A DNA stretch of 64,000 nucleotides from Fischerella sp. PCC 9431 (GCF_000447295.1 NZ_KE650771.1:2312469-2376468); one strand, 5' to 3'. Counted from the stretch's first letter, positions 45,973 through 55,165 are shown. The notes: a model not told the origin generated them from the sequence alone. Numbers and translations are program-made.

Positions 45973-46677
45973 ATGGCTGACTCCTCCAGTACAATTGTTA
46001 ACAAGAGGGGTAAACATTTGAAAGTAGTCATGGAAAATACTCAAAATGTACAGCAGCCATTGGAGGCAAAAGCACCCATAAATGAAGCTGTAAACACTGG
46101 ATCTGAACTACAGACAAGCAAAAACTCTCTGATACATTTGTTAGTTCGACACTCTTGGTTGGTATTTGCTGGAGTGTTGCTAGCTTTGATCAGTACAGCT
46201 GCTGTAGCTTTATATAGTCTTGGTTATGTGGGACGTGTAGGACGTGAAGAACCAGAATTGATACAACTTGAAGCAGGATCACCCATCGCCACAACCCCTC
46301 AAATTACAAAAGCATCCTATAGTCCTGTTTCTTTGCAGATGATAGCAGCGATCGCCATAAGTTGCGCTGGTGGATGTTTTATCGTTTGTCTTTTGCTTAA
46401 CCGTCTGACACAACAGAAAATTCAACAAAATCCTAATTGGGTTCAATCACGCTTGAAACAACGTCGTCAAAAGCGGTTAAAATCATCCCCTAGTCAGAAT
46501 TCACCAGTGTTTGCACCACCAGCACCCCAATCTTCTCATACATCTTCAGAAGCAGTAAACACCGTAGTGACTGTTTTACCACCAGAAGCAGATTTTAACA
46601 AAGATAGCAAAGACTCTTTGGCAAGCTTAATGGATATTCGTAAACAGACTTCTTTGTCTTCACTTCTGCGCGAATAG
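45973..46677 (+). CDS. Hypothetical two-helix membrane protein
   Basis: A 234-residue protein I do not recognise. A polar N-terminus is followed by two hydrophobic helices (about residues 57-80, LVFAGVLLALISTAAVALYS, and 118-140, MIAAIAISCAGGCFIVCLLL), a basic stretch (RLKQRRQKRLKS) and a Pro/Ser-rich tail ending SLASLMDIRKQTSLSSLLRE. The basic segment after the second helix places the C-terminus in the cytoplasm. ATG 46030 (residue 20) is a possible later start. It probably belongs to a cyanobacteria-specific family; function unknown. Confidence 0.65.
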   Translation: MADSSSTIVNKRGKHLKVVMENTQNVQQPLEAKAPINEAVNTGSELQTSKNSLIHLLVRHSWLVFAGVLLALISTAAVALYSLGYVGRVGREEPELIQLEAGSPIATTPQITKASYSPVSLQMIAAIAISCAGGCFIVCLLLNRLTQQKIQQNPNWVQSRLKQRRQKRLKSSPSQNSPVFAPPAPQSSHTSSEAVNTVVTVLPPEADFNKDSKDSLASLMDIRKQTSLSSLLRE

Positions 46678-46730
46678 ACATCTCCACAAATGAGGTATTG
46701 AGCCTGACTACACAAGGCTTTAAATAGGAA

Positions 46731-46841
46731 AGTAGTAGCGCGGCAAGTCTAAAATGTTGGGTTCAAGCAATCTCGAAAGTTTGAAATCGGACTATTCTAT
46801 AAATTACTCAACCCAATAAATTAAGCTTGCCGCACTAGTAG
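46731..46841. mobile_element. MITE-like element with long imperfect terminal inverted repeats
   Basis: About 110 bp. The left end reads TAGCGCGGCAAG...TGTTGGGTT and the reverse complement of the right end reads TAGTGCGGCAAG...TATTGGGTT. The 28-bp arms pair at roughly three quarters of positions, with the cores GCGGCAAG and TTGGGTT exact. No coding capacity. Probably a non-autonomous transposon relic. Confidence 0.55.
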
Positions 46842-46870
46842 TTGCACAATCACCGAACAAAGCAAAAGTA

Positions 46871-46953
46871 ATACCAATTTGAAAAAAGAATGCGACAGAT
46901 GAATTCTTCTGTAGAGACGGCGATTTATCGCGTCTCATATTCTGAATGTGTCG
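46871..46953 (-). repeat. Dispersed repeat copy B, forming the 3' end of the mannosidase gene
   Basis: The reverse complement matches 7633-7732 nearly throughout, apart from a 17-bp internal duplication in that copy. The TAA stop of the mannosidase (46925-46927) and its last eight to nine codons lie inside this repeat. Confidence 0.8.
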
Positions 46954-49900
46954 CTCTCAGCTTCAAATTAATTATTTTCCAGGGTTGAATATTGAATTTT
47001 TGCTCAATAGCTGTTGATGAAAATTCATCAGTAGACAAAGAACGTTCCAACAAATCCACTGATTCTTCCAAACTCAACCCCAAATCATTCTGCAAAGACA
47101 ACTCGGCTGTTTCTCCATGACATTCATAACAGCGCAAAATCCACTTTTGCGAATCGTCTTCCGCTTGTTTAAATGCCATTAAGATGATATTTTCTGCTGA
47201 TAAATCTAAGAAACTTACCTCTAAACCTTCTTTATCAACAGATTCGGAAACATTCGATGATTGAGGATGGTTAACCGGACACACCATTACTTGCAAAGGT
47301 ACATTTAATTCATACCCGCATCGGACTGTATGAGCAGATTTCCAATCACCAGCATGGGGATACAAAGCATAGGTGAATTCATGTACACCTCTATCTGCTT
47401 GAGGATCAGGCCAGTTGGGACTTCTTAAAAGTGTTAGCCGTAATTGATTTGGTTGAACATCATAACCATATTTACAATCATTGAGCAAACTCACACCGTA
47501 GGGGATCGGGGATCGGTGATCGGGGATCGGTGATCGGGAATTAGTGAAAAGTTCTTCCTTGTCTCCCATGTCTCCCATGTCCTCCTTGTCTCCCATGTCT
47601 CCCATGTCCTCCTTGTCTCCCGCTTCTGCCGTCAAATCTGCCCAACGCAAAGCAGGAACTTCCCATTTTGCTTGTTCTGCTGGAGTTGCGGGTTTGGTGG
47701 GGCGAGCAATTGCACCACAGGGAATTTCATAGGTAGCAAAGTCTGCTTCAAGATTGAGGGGAAAGGCTGCTTTCACTAATACATGCTCTTCTTGCCAATC
47801 TACCTTCATGGCAATTTTCAGTACAGGTGAAGCTGTTGGCAAAATGTAATCACAATAAAACTCTGATTTACCAAGTTGCTGTACTACACGCAGACAGTGT
47901 TGTACTGGCCCTTGTTCTAGGCATTGGATAGATTTCAGACTTGTTGGCGGTAGAGGATGCTGGGCATAATTGGGGTCAATATTCCATGCATCCCAATATT
48001 GACCACTATCTTGAAAAGCTTGTAATAAATTTCCGCCTGCTTGATTGAGAATCTCTCTATTATTAACCTTGTCAAAAACACTCGCTAAATTACCGGTTTG
48101 TTCGTCAATAATGACTCGTAAAAATTCATTTTCTAAAGTCAATCTTTTGGGTGAAATTTCCTCTTGCTTTTGCAAGCTTAATTTGGTATCTTCAGACTGG
48201 GTTATGTTATGTGCATTTTCTACTTGACAAGGACACAGCCAAAAAACACGGTAGCCAACTGCTGGAATATTGCTAGCTAAAAACAGCAGTGTAGAAGCTT
48301 CACTCAACTGGGAAACGAGTTTGTTTCCAGAATAATCATAAATCTGCCATTCCTGATTGGGTGCAGTGGTCGAGGGTAAAGCAACGCTAACAACTTCAGA
48401 ACGTTGCCAATTTAGGGAATTGAAGACAACTATAGGTAAGCTATCTGGTTGTGGCGGTGTTGGGAAAGGAATTTGAGCTGCGATCGCTCGCAAGGATTCC
48501 TCTAATATTTCTGTACCGACCTTTTCTGCTTCCTGCCACTCAGCTAAAGCATCCTCATAAACTTCAGTAATTGAGGAACCGGGCAAAATATCGTGAAACT
48601 GGTTAAATAAAACTTGTTTCCAAGCTGCTTCTAATTCTGCCTTCGGATAATTTACCCCAAATTTAAGAGTGGCGATCGCCGCAAACAATTCTGCTTGATA
48701 CAACAAATTCTCACAACGACGATTCCAACGTTTTTGATCGCCGTGGGTAGTATAGCAACCACGATGGAATTCCAGGTAGAGTTCATCATTCCAAGTGGGG
48801 AGGGTGTGAGAATTGTTAGCTGATAGCAGTTGTTGGAGGTAGTTTTCAGCAGTTGTAAATTCTAGTTCAGGGAATAGGGGAGATTTTTGCCAACGTTCGG
48901 CAACTTCTAACATATCACGGGTAGGACCGCCGCCGTGGTCGCCGACACCGGGAAGCCAAAGCGAGTCTGTAAATCCAGTTTGAGTTTGCCATTCAATCGC
49001 ATAATCAGCCATTTTCACTGGATCAATACCTTCACCCACAGGCGCGGACATCAAACTCAGTATTTCGCTACCATCAGGAGAACGCCACCAAAAAGCACCG
49101 TAAGGAAACTTAGTTGTATCATTCCAACGCAACTTTTGCGTCACGAAATACTCAATTCCAGACTGCTGCATAAATTGTGGCAAAGTCGCACAAAAACCAA
49201 AAGTGTCAGGAACCCAAACTACACTCGCCAGCTTGCCAAACTTTGCTTGTACATAGCGTTGACCATACAATAATTGCCGCACAATTGATTCACCAGCAAT
49301 TAAATTTAATTCTGGTTCCACCCAAAAACCGCCGACAATTTCCCAAAGTCCCGCCGCAACTTTTTCTTGAATCGCCCTAAATAAATCCGGACGATTTTCC
49401 TCCACCCAAGCATACAAAGCTGGCGTCGAATGACAAAAAATTAACTCTGGAAAATCTGACTGTAACTTCAAAACCGACTCAAAAGTACTCTGCGCCGCTT
49501 CCCAAGTTTCACTCACCCGCCATAGCCAAGCCATATCTAAATGAGCATGACCCAACAAATATATTTTGGATTTTGGATTTTGAAGCCACTGCGTTGTGGT
49601 GAGTCCAGTCCCCGTCTTGGCGGTTCCCGTCACGATGGGGAACTGGCGAACCCGAAGGGAGGTTCCCTCCGTTGTAGCACGTGGCGTGATTTTGGATTGA
49701 ATCAACTTTTCTCGCAGAGAAAACAACAAACTTTCTAAATTTTTGACGTTCGGGCGATTCATCACCTCATCCACCACTACCGCCAAACCATCCAACCTTT
49801 CAGGCGCAAACTTTGCCAAAAAACACTGCGTCACAGCCAACTCATCAGCCACAAAACCAGGATCACGACATTGATCATCAGTTGATTCATAAACTAAAAG

Positions 49901-50371
49901 CGATCGCACCAACGCTCCATCACAATGTCCCGGACTCACCAAACGTATAGTTATAAAAAACTCTTCCCCTGGTGTGACAGATGGACTAACTAAAATCCGA
50001 GGCGAACAATCAAACAAATCTCCTTCACCCACCAACTCCCCATTCACATAAATTTTGGCGGAATTCGCCCACCAAACCAACGCCAGTCGCAAAGACAAAC
50101 CCTGTAGCGCGTAACTTTGCAAATCTTGGGGAATCACCAACTTCTGTGCTAACCACAAAACTTTTTCTCCCCCAGCCCAAGCAATATTTCCTTTAGAATT
50201 AATCTCGACAGGCGTCCACTCAGATAATGAAGATGCACTGACATCAGTCACAGGCAAATCACCTGCAAAACAGCACCAATTTGAGAGAATATTCTCTTGA
50301 CAAAAAGAGCGCAATTTCTCAATTGCCGCTGAGATAATTTTGGTATTGGATGGCGATACGGGAGAGGTCAT
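46925..50371 (-). CDS. Alpha-mannosidase, GH38, with several repeat-derived inserts
   Basis: A 1148-residue GH38 alpha-mannosidase. The Zn site and nucleophile region are intact: LLGHAHLDMAWLWRVSETWE (about 272-291), GGFWVEPELNL, VWVPDTFGF with the nucleophile Asp (about 387) and NQFHDILPGSSI. Beta-sandwich domains follow. The likely role is removal of alpha-linked mannose from glycans, in the cytosol. Three foreign-looking segments occur: residues about 229-270 (RATTEGTSLRVRQFP onward), a tandem nine-residue repeat (DKEDMGDMG) at about 914-958, and the last nine residues. All match interspersed-repeat DNA and keep the frame. Start ATG 50371. Confidence 0.9.
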   Translation of the reverse strand: MTSPVSPSNTKIISAAIEKLRSFCQENILSNWCCFAGDLPVTDVSASSLSEWTPVEINSKGNIAWAGGEKVLWLAQKLVIPQDLQSYALQGLSLRLALVWWANSAKIYVNGELVGEGDLFDCSPRILVSPSVTPGEEFFITIRLVSPGHCDGALVRSLLVYESTDDQCRDPGFVADELAVTQCFLAKFAPERLDGLAVVVDEVMNRPNVKNLESLLFSLREKLIQSKITPRATTEGTSLRVRQFPIVTGTAKTGTGLTTTQWLQNPKSKIYLLGHAHLDMAWLWRVSETWEAAQSTFESVLKLQSDFPELIFCHSTPALYAWVEENRPDLFRAIQEKVAAGLWEIVGGFWVEPELNLIAGESIVRQLLYGQRYVQAKFGKLASVVWVPDTFGFCATLPQFMQQSGIEYFVTQKLRWNDTTKFPYGAFWWRSPDGSEILSLMSAPVGEGIDPVKMADYAIEWQTQTGFTDSLWLPGVGDHGGGPTRDMLEVAERWQKSPLFPELEFTTAENYLQQLLSANNSHTLPTWNDELYLEFHRGCYTTHGDQKRWNRRCENLLYQAELFAAIATLKFGVNYPKAELEAAWKQVLFNQFHDILPGSSITEVYEDALAEWQEAEKVGTEILEESLRAIAAQIPFPTPPQPDSLPIVVFNSLNWQRSEVVSVALPSTTAPNQEWQIYDYSGNKLVSQLSEASTLLFLASNIPAVGYRVFWLCPCQVENAHNITQSEDTKLSLQKQEEISPKRLTLENEFLRVIIDEQTGNLASVFDKVNNREILNQAGGNLLQAFQDSGQYWDAWNIDPNYAQHPLPPTSLKSIQCLEQGPVQHCLRVVQQLGKSEFYCDYILPTASPVLKIAMKVDWQEEHVLVKAAFPLNLEADFATYEIPCGAIARPTKPATPAEQAKWEVPALRWADLTAEAGDKEDMGDMGDKEDMGDMGDKEELFTNSRSPIPDHRSPIPYGVSLLNDCKYGYDVQPNQLRLTLLRSPNWPDPQADRGVHEFTYALYPHAGDWKSAHTVRCGYELNVPLQVMVCPVNHPQSSNVSESVDKEGLEVSFLDLSAENIILMAFKQAEDDSQKWILRCYECHGETAELSLQNDLGLSLEESVDLLERSLSTDEFSSTAIEQKFNIQPWKIINLKLRATHSEYETR
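47500..47630 (-). repeat. In-frame tandem repeat inside the mannosidase gene
   Basis: Two to three 27-bp units of the TTGTCTCCCATG type encode DKEDMGDMG repeats, next to a GATCGGGGATCGGTG run that encodes a SPIPDHRSPIPY-like stretch. Both are frequent cyanobacterial interspersed repeats. They occupy residues about 914-958. Confidence 0.75.
49560..49690 (-). repeat. In-frame dispersed repeat before the GH38 catalytic core
   Basis: Contains the GCGAACCCGAAGGGAGGTT and CCCTCCGTTGTAGCAC type of cyanobacterial repeat. It is translated as residues about 229-270, just before the LLGHAHLD zinc-binding start of the catalytic domain. Confidence 0.65.
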
Positions 50372-50534
50372 ATTTTCGCTATTATGATGGCGTAAATATT
50401 AATGTATTTCTCTTGCAATGTTAGTGGATAGTCGTCAATAACTAATAACTAACAACTCACAACTAACAAACAACCACTTTATTTTTTAGTGGAAATCGGA
50501 TAAATAGCAAAGCTCTCAACAAAAATTCACTACC

Positions 50535-52142
50535 ATGTCTTCTGCTTCCTCAGAACGCTATCAAAGCAGACTTTTTAACTTCGTTCACAAACAATCTCGA
50601 CGTTGGAGTGAAGGAGTAGGGCGCACCTTTCGTCATCTACAGGTTGCGACCAGTTGGTCTTTAGAAGCACTAGCTTACCCCGTGTTTATACTACTTCAAA
50701 AAGTGCGACAGTCAGCTGGGAAACAACTACAAGCGACTCAAGAGCAAATACAAAATCCCCAACTGCAAGCAAATTATACCGATTTCCAGCCAGAAACACC
50801 GCCAGCAGCCGATATTCCGATTCTGCAAGTGCTAAATGTGGTAGAGAATCTGCAACTAAAGGAGGGAAACACAGAAACGGGGAATACTCTTGATACACTC
50901 TCCGCGTCTTTGCTTCTCTCATTCTCCGCGTCTTCTTACCCCACTCCTTTCAAGATCCAGGGAATCGCCTCTCAACTGTGCGATCGCCAACTGGTAGTCG
51001 TTACCCAAGAAAATAAAATTTTAGATATATTAACGCCCCAGCAACAAAAAAAGCTAGAAGAGCGAATTATTACAGAAATTGCTAATTATTGGCGTCAATG
51101 GCGCTTAAGTCAAGTTAAAGAAGAAACAACAGAAACAACAAACGTACTTAATGAAATCAATCGCTTACTGACAAAGTTAACTGGTAGTCATCAGGAAAAC
51201 ACAACACCAGCACTACCATCTGGGAATACAAGCCAAAATCCAGAAGAATTATCTTTATTAAATGCCAAGCGATCGCTAGCTTTATTAGATGCAACTGTTG
51301 CTAAGTTGGAGTCAAACGCTTTAGACCCAATTTCTCATACTAGCCGCGAACTCATCCAAATTTTGCAAACTCAACTGCAAATATTTATCTATGGCAAAGA
51401 GCAAATAGCAACTCATCAACAAACAACAGCCACGCTTGGTCATTTCCCAAATCCAGCATCACAAATTCAAAATCTAATTTGGGCAGCAATAAACTTCTTT
51501 TTTGGAGAAAACCAGAGTAAAAAATTAAATTGGACTCGATCTAATCATCAAATTTCTCCAGATCTAAAAACAAATGATCAGAAAAGACGACTTAATAAAT
51601 TCCACAAATTACTGAAAACTTCTAAAATGCAAAGTCATGAATTGGTAGATTTGTGGCTGAGTGAAACTGATGTCTTTGGTGATGTTCAAGTTATCGGGAA
51701 ATCTTCTGATAATTCAAATCAAACAAAAATAAATTATATAGTTAGCAGTTATCCGATTTCACACTCAGTCCTTTCTAGCAGTCAAACCGCAAGATATCCT
51801 CTAGAAAGCTTGATTCATCGCCTCCAAAGTTTCGCATTACAATCCAAAGGAAGATTAGTACAAAAGCAAAATCCGGTAACTAATCTCACTTCCACTCAAA
51901 CAAAATCTCAAAAAATATCTATTGCAACACAAACAGTATTTACTATTTCTCAGCAGCAACGTCAGCAAACTACAGAAGTAGAAGCAAAACCAGATTGGAT
52001 CGAAACAAAAGCCAAAATCATTGGTTATGATAAACACCCACTAGAACAAATTTTGGCATGGTTAGATGGCGCTATGTTGTGGTTAGAAGAAATCATGGTG
52101 AGAGTATTTAAGTTATTGCAGCGTCTATGGCGTGGAAAATAG
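50535..52142 (+). CDS. Hypothetical cyanobacterial protein
   Basis: A 535-residue protein not assigned to a family. It starts with a basic region, has a hydrophobic patch (LEALAYPVFILL, about 43-54), a Gln/Thr-rich middle that is probably helical, and a C-terminal region ending EQILAWLDGAMLWLEEIMVRVFKLLQRLWRGK, which looks amphipathic and may touch the membrane. Residues about 112-140 (NTETGNTLDTLSASLLLSFSASS) are derived from a CTCCGCGTCTT dispersed repeat. No catalytic motif is visible. It is divergent from the mannosidase (163 bp apart) and upstream of the DUF427 gene. Confidence 0.65.
   Translation: MSSASSERYQSRLFNFVHKQSRRWSEGVGRTFRHLQVATSWSLEALAYPVFILLQKVRQSAGKQLQATQEQIQNPQLQANYTDFQPETPPAADIPILQVLNVVENLQLKEGNTETGNTLDTLSASLLLSFSASSYPTPFKIQGIASQLCDRQLVVVTQENKILDILTPQQQKKLEERIITEIANYWRQWRLSQVKEETTETTNVLNEINRLLTKLTGSHQENTTPALPSGNTSQNPEELSLLNAKRSLALLDATVAKLESNALDPISHTSRELIQILQTQLQIFIYGKEQIATHQQTTATLGHFPNPASQIQNLIWAAINFFFGENQSKKLNWTRSNHQISPDLKTNDQKRRLNKFHKLLKTSKMQSHELVDLWLSETDVFGDVQVIGKSSDNSNQTKINYIVSSYPISHSVLSSSQTARYPLESLIHRLQSFALQSKGRLVQKQNPVTNLTSTQTKSQKISIATQTVFTISQQQRQQTTEVEAKPDWIETKAKIIGYDKHPLEQILAWLDGAMLWLEEIMVRVFKLLQRLWRGK
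50868..50950 (+). repeat. In-frame dispersed repeat inside the hypothetical gene
   Basis: CTCCGCGTCTTTGC and CTCCGCGTCTTCTT belong to the same repeat family as the inserts in cbiA and the GH1 gene. The stretch is translated as a Ser/Leu-rich segment at residues about 112-140. Confidence 0.6.
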
Positions 52143-52204
52143 ATAAGTTAGTAGATAATTATGGCTCACTAACAACTAATAACCGACAGCTAACAACAAA
52201 TAAA

Positions 52205-52702
52205 ATGATCAAACCTCAACGCATTGAACCAGCAGCTGGACAAGAATCTGTTTGGGATTATCCCCGTCCTCCTCGCCTAGAGGAAACAAACAAGCATATC
52301 CAAATAATATTTAATGGTGTGGCGATCGCTGATACTCACCACGCAAAGCGCGTCTTAGAAACTAGTCATCCACCTTCTTACTACATCCCCCCAGAAGATA
52401 TCAAAATGGAATACTTCATCCAATCACCAAAATCTAGCTTTTGTGAATGGAAAGGAAGTGCTGGTTACTACACAATTTGCGTAGGCGATAAAGAAGTGCA
52501 AAATGCTGCTTGGTTTTATCCAAATCCTACACCTGGTTTTGTATCCCTTAAAAATCATGTAGCTTTTTACGCTCATTTGATGGATGCTTGTTATGTAAAT
52601 GGCGAAAAAGTACAGCCACAACCAGGTAATTTTTATGGCGGTTGGATTACGAGTGATATCGTTGGGCCTTTCAAAGGTATTCCTGGTAGTTGGGGATGGT
52701 GA
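52205..52702 (+). CDS. DUF427 domain protein
   Basis: A 165-residue member of the DUF427 family, small beta-rich proteins with unknown activity. Landmarks: IIFNGVAIADTHHAKRVLET, YYIPPEDIKMEYF, FCEWKGSAGYYTI, AAWFYPNPTPGF and a VAFY...CYVNGEKV core. I chose ATG 52205 (MIKPQRIEPAAGQ); the frame is open back to 52127, overlapping the previous gene, but that leader is encoded by CTAACAACTAATAAC repeat DNA. Its function is not known for the family; cotranscription with the preceding hypothetical gene is possible. Confidence 0.88.
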   Translation: MIKPQRIEPAAGQESVWDYPRPPRLEETNKHIQIIFNGVAIADTHHAKRVLETSHPPSYYIPPEDIKMEYFIQSPKSSFCEWKGSAGYYTICVGDKEVQNAAWFYPNPTPGFVSLKNHVAFYAHLMDACYVNGEKVQPQPGNFYGGWITSDIVGPFKGIPGSWGW

Positions 52703-52881
52703 TACCATTTTAGATTTTGGATTGGCAAACTCTTTGATGCATAAGAGTTATCCAAATTTCGTTTGATTTTCCGAAAACTCCTTGATTGAATGTGAAGTAT
52801 TGATAAAGCATACAAAAAACAAACGATTCCGACTTTCACAAGCGTATTTGTCCGACTTCACACAATTTAGGAGTTTATAAT

Positions 52882-53622
52882 ATGAGATTTGGTATTGATA
52901 TTGGTCACAACTGTCCACCTGATACAGGCGCTACAGGAATCAAGCAAGAAGACGATTTAACCAAAGCAGTTGGCGAAATTGTCATTCAAAACTTACAAAC
53001 AGCAGGTCATACAGTTGTTCATTGTACTCCTAGTTCTGCTACTGACGTGAATGACTCTTTGAGTAAAAGAGTTAATAAAGCTAACCAAGAAAAGGTAGAT
53101 TTTTTCGTTTCTATTCACTTTAATAAATTTAATGGAACAGCTAATGGAACAGAAGTTTACGCTATCAGTTCAAAAGCCAGTGAAGTTGCTTATAGAGTTC
53201 TAGATGAAATTGTTAAACTAGGATTTTTCAATAGAGGAGTGAAAAATGCTAACTTTTTTGTTTTAAAAAATACTGATATGCCAGCTATTTTAATTGAATG
53301 CTGCTTTTGTGATTCGCAAACTGATATGGCAAAATTCAATGCTCAAAAAATGGCTGATGCAATTACAAAAGGTTTAATTGGCAAATCTCAAACAACTAAC
53401 AAACCACACACTTTAATTATTAAAACGCCTACTTTTCTCAAGCCTTCAACAGAACAAGTTAAAGATTTACCAAAAGGAAGTTGTATAGAGATTGAACCTG
53501 GTACTTATCCAATTCTAGATGCTCATTTTGAAGAAGGACATTATCTAGTCGAATGGCCTGACAGCAGTAAAGGTAATCGCCGTGAACATTTTGTTTTTGC
53601 TGGTCATAGCGAAAGAAAATAA
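52882..53622 (+). CDS. N-acetylmuramoyl-L-alanine amidase (Amidase_3-like)
   Basis: A 246-residue Zn-dependent amidase of the AmiC/CwlV (Amidase_3) fold. It starts GIDIGHN with a likely Zn His (His8), followed by SIHFNKFNG (second His) and AILIECCFCDSQTD with the catalytic Glu. The domain occupies about 1-170. The last 75 residues (TLIIKTPTFLKPSTEQ ... REHFVFAGHSERK) look like a small beta-rich SH3-like wall-binding extension. No signal peptide is visible, so export may be indirect or the enzyme may act inside the cell, for example in lysis or phage-like functions. Start ATG 52882. Confidence 0.85.
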   Translation: MRFGIDIGHNCPPDTGATGIKQEDDLTKAVGEIVIQNLQTAGHTVVHCTPSSATDVNDSLSKRVNKANQEKVDFFVSIHFNKFNGTANGTEVYAISSKASEVAYRVLDEIVKLGFFNRGVKNANFFVLKNTDMPAILIECCFCDSQTDMAKFNAQKMADAITKGLIGKSQTTNKPHTLIIKTPTFLKPSTEQVKDLPKGSCIEIEPGTYPILDAHFEEGHYLVEWPDSSKGNRREHFVFAGHSERK

Positions 53623-53664
53623 AATATCATACTAATCATAAATCATAAATATTAAATTTGTTGT

Positions 53665-53688
53665 AGGGGCGTATATTCATACGTCCCT
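53665..53688. terminator. Palindrome between convergent genes (possible bidirectional terminator)
   Basis: AGGGGCGTAT and ATACGTCCCT pair at 9 of 10 positions around ATTC. It belongs to the GTAGGGGCGTAT dispersed repeat family. It lies between the stops of the amidase (+) and the SBP lipoprotein (-), where it could end both transcripts. Confidence 0.55.
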
Positions 53689-53734
53689 ATTCATGTTTTT
53701 GTATCATCAAAAAAGCGAGATAGTATAATATAAC

Positions 53735-54751
53735 TTAATTTTTATTAGCTACAGCTTGCGGTTCAAATATTAAATACGTCCCCCCCAAACCTTCAACTAT
53801 TGTGCGAGTATTAGCAGTTAACATTTTTTGGTAAGTATCTCCATAGTTACCTGGTTTACCCAGATTCTCAGCCAAAAGTTGCCTTTCTGCAATTTGTACT
53901 TGTGCTTGCTTGGCAACTGTATTAATAACATTAGAGTTAGTAGTGCTGTCTACAAAAATTGTTGGTACTGTTGTTCTTTTAATTTCTCGAACTACCGCCT
54001 TAATTCTTGCAGGTGTAGGTTTGACATTATTAATTCTTTCCAAAGCGCTTATAGATGCAAGATTATAGGCTTTCGTATAATAAATCATTGCATCATCATT
54101 CGTTGCAACTAACTTCCGATTCTTAGCAGGAATACTATCAATCCGTAATTTAATCCATACATCCAACTGATTGAATTCTTTTTTGAGTTTTTGTGTATTT
54201 CTTCCATATAAAAAAGCATTTTCAGGTATAACTTTACTTAAATTAGTGCTAATTACCTCTGCCATCTTGATGCCATTTTTTGGAGAATGCCAAACATAAG
54301 GATTAGATACTAACTTGCCATTTTTTCTATATGGTAATGGTTTGGTAACTGCACGTTGAGCAACTGCTATTTTAGCTGCACCGTTTTTACTAGCTTTTAT
54401 TAATTTGAATAAATTTGTTGGTTCAAAGTTATATCCGTTAAAAAAAATGATTTTAGCTTGTTCTATGGCTTGGCGATCGCCTGGTTTCGGTTGATAGCGA
54501 TCAGGATCTACCCCAGGAGAAATTAAGCAAGTCAGATTAACTGTATTTTCTGCTATCTGTTTTACTAAGTCGCAAATTACACTATTGGTCGCAACAACTT
54601 TTGGTAGATTCTTGTTTGATTCACCAGAAGATTCAGTGGTTGTAGCAGGAGAATTCAACAAATTACCTACATAATTACACCCAACAAGCCCAATAGTCAA
54701 AGCAACACATATATTACGCAGAAGTTGGGTTGATAGTAATTTTTTTAACAT
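53735..54751 (-). CDS. Orphan metal-ABC-type substrate-binding lipoprotein (ZnuA/MntC family), with altered ligands
   Basis: A 338-residue cluster-A-I type solute-binding protein with a signal peptide and lipobox LVGC (Cys about 25). The fold is clear (VVATNSVICDLVKQIAENTV ... SPGVDPDRYQPKPGDRQAIEQA ... NPYVWHSPKNG ... FVDSTTNSNVINTVAKQA). Aligning with MntC/PsaA-type proteins, the usual ligand His of DPHxYxP is Asp (DPDRYQP). The second site His is kept (VWHSP). The third site is TNDDAM rather than TxEGAF or THxAF, and the fourth Asp is replaced by Asn. It may not bind Zn/Mn normally. No ABC permease or ATPase gene is adjacent. Confidence 0.83.
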   Translation of the reverse strand: MLKKLLSTQLLRNICVALTIGLVGCNYVGNLLNSPATTTESSGESNKNLPKVVATNSVICDLVKQIAENTVNLTCLISPGVDPDRYQPKPGDRQAIEQAKIIFFNGYNFEPTNLFKLIKASKNGAAKIAVAQRAVTKPLPYRKNGKLVSNPYVWHSPKNGIKMAEVISTNLSKVIPENAFLYGRNTQKLKKEFNQLDVWIKLRIDSIPAKNRKLVATNDDAMIYYTKAYNLASISALERINNVKPTPARIKAVVREIKRTTVPTIFVDSTTNSNVINTVAKQAQVQIAERQLLAENLGKPGNYGDTYQKMLTANTRTIVEGLGGTYLIFEPQAVANKN

Positions 54752-55165
54752 AACTTATTATTGGGAGTTTATCATAGCTGATCTGAAACGGAAACTTTCA
54801 GGTAGTCAGCTTTAATCAGCTTCAATAATATACAGTCTTGTCGTGAGGGTAAACAGCTGTTTCCCAATACAAATAAATAGTCAACTAGTCAAACTATTTT
54901 AGATGTTAGATTTTAAATTTTAGATTTGGATTTTGGATTGGTCCCACATCCCCATGTCGCTCATCCAGAGGCTAAAGATCAAAGGCTTTTGGTAATAAGT
55001 ATAATCAGAGCTACAAGTTAGTTATTTTTTGTTGGTTGTTGTTAGTTGTTTGCTGTACCACCTACTGAAGTTAGCCAAGTCAGGCGCGTCTATGGAAAAA
55101 TGATTGACAACGAACTACCAACCATCAACCGCAAACCATCAACCATCTAGAATTTCATTGTTCCT
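54752..55165. other. Divergent intergenic region, SBP lipoprotein / yajQ
   Basis: 414 bp containing the promoters of two divergent genes. A TATAAT is present at 55000-55005 but without a good -35 partner. GTTGTTAGTTG-type and CATCAACC-type short repeats fill the right part. I found no Zur- or Fur-type box I would claim. Confidence 0.6.

Noticed and set aside
52127-52204. Longer N-terminus for the DUF427 protein
   Set aside because: It overlaps the previous gene and is encoded by CTAACAACTAATAAC repeats; ATG 52205 starts the conserved part.
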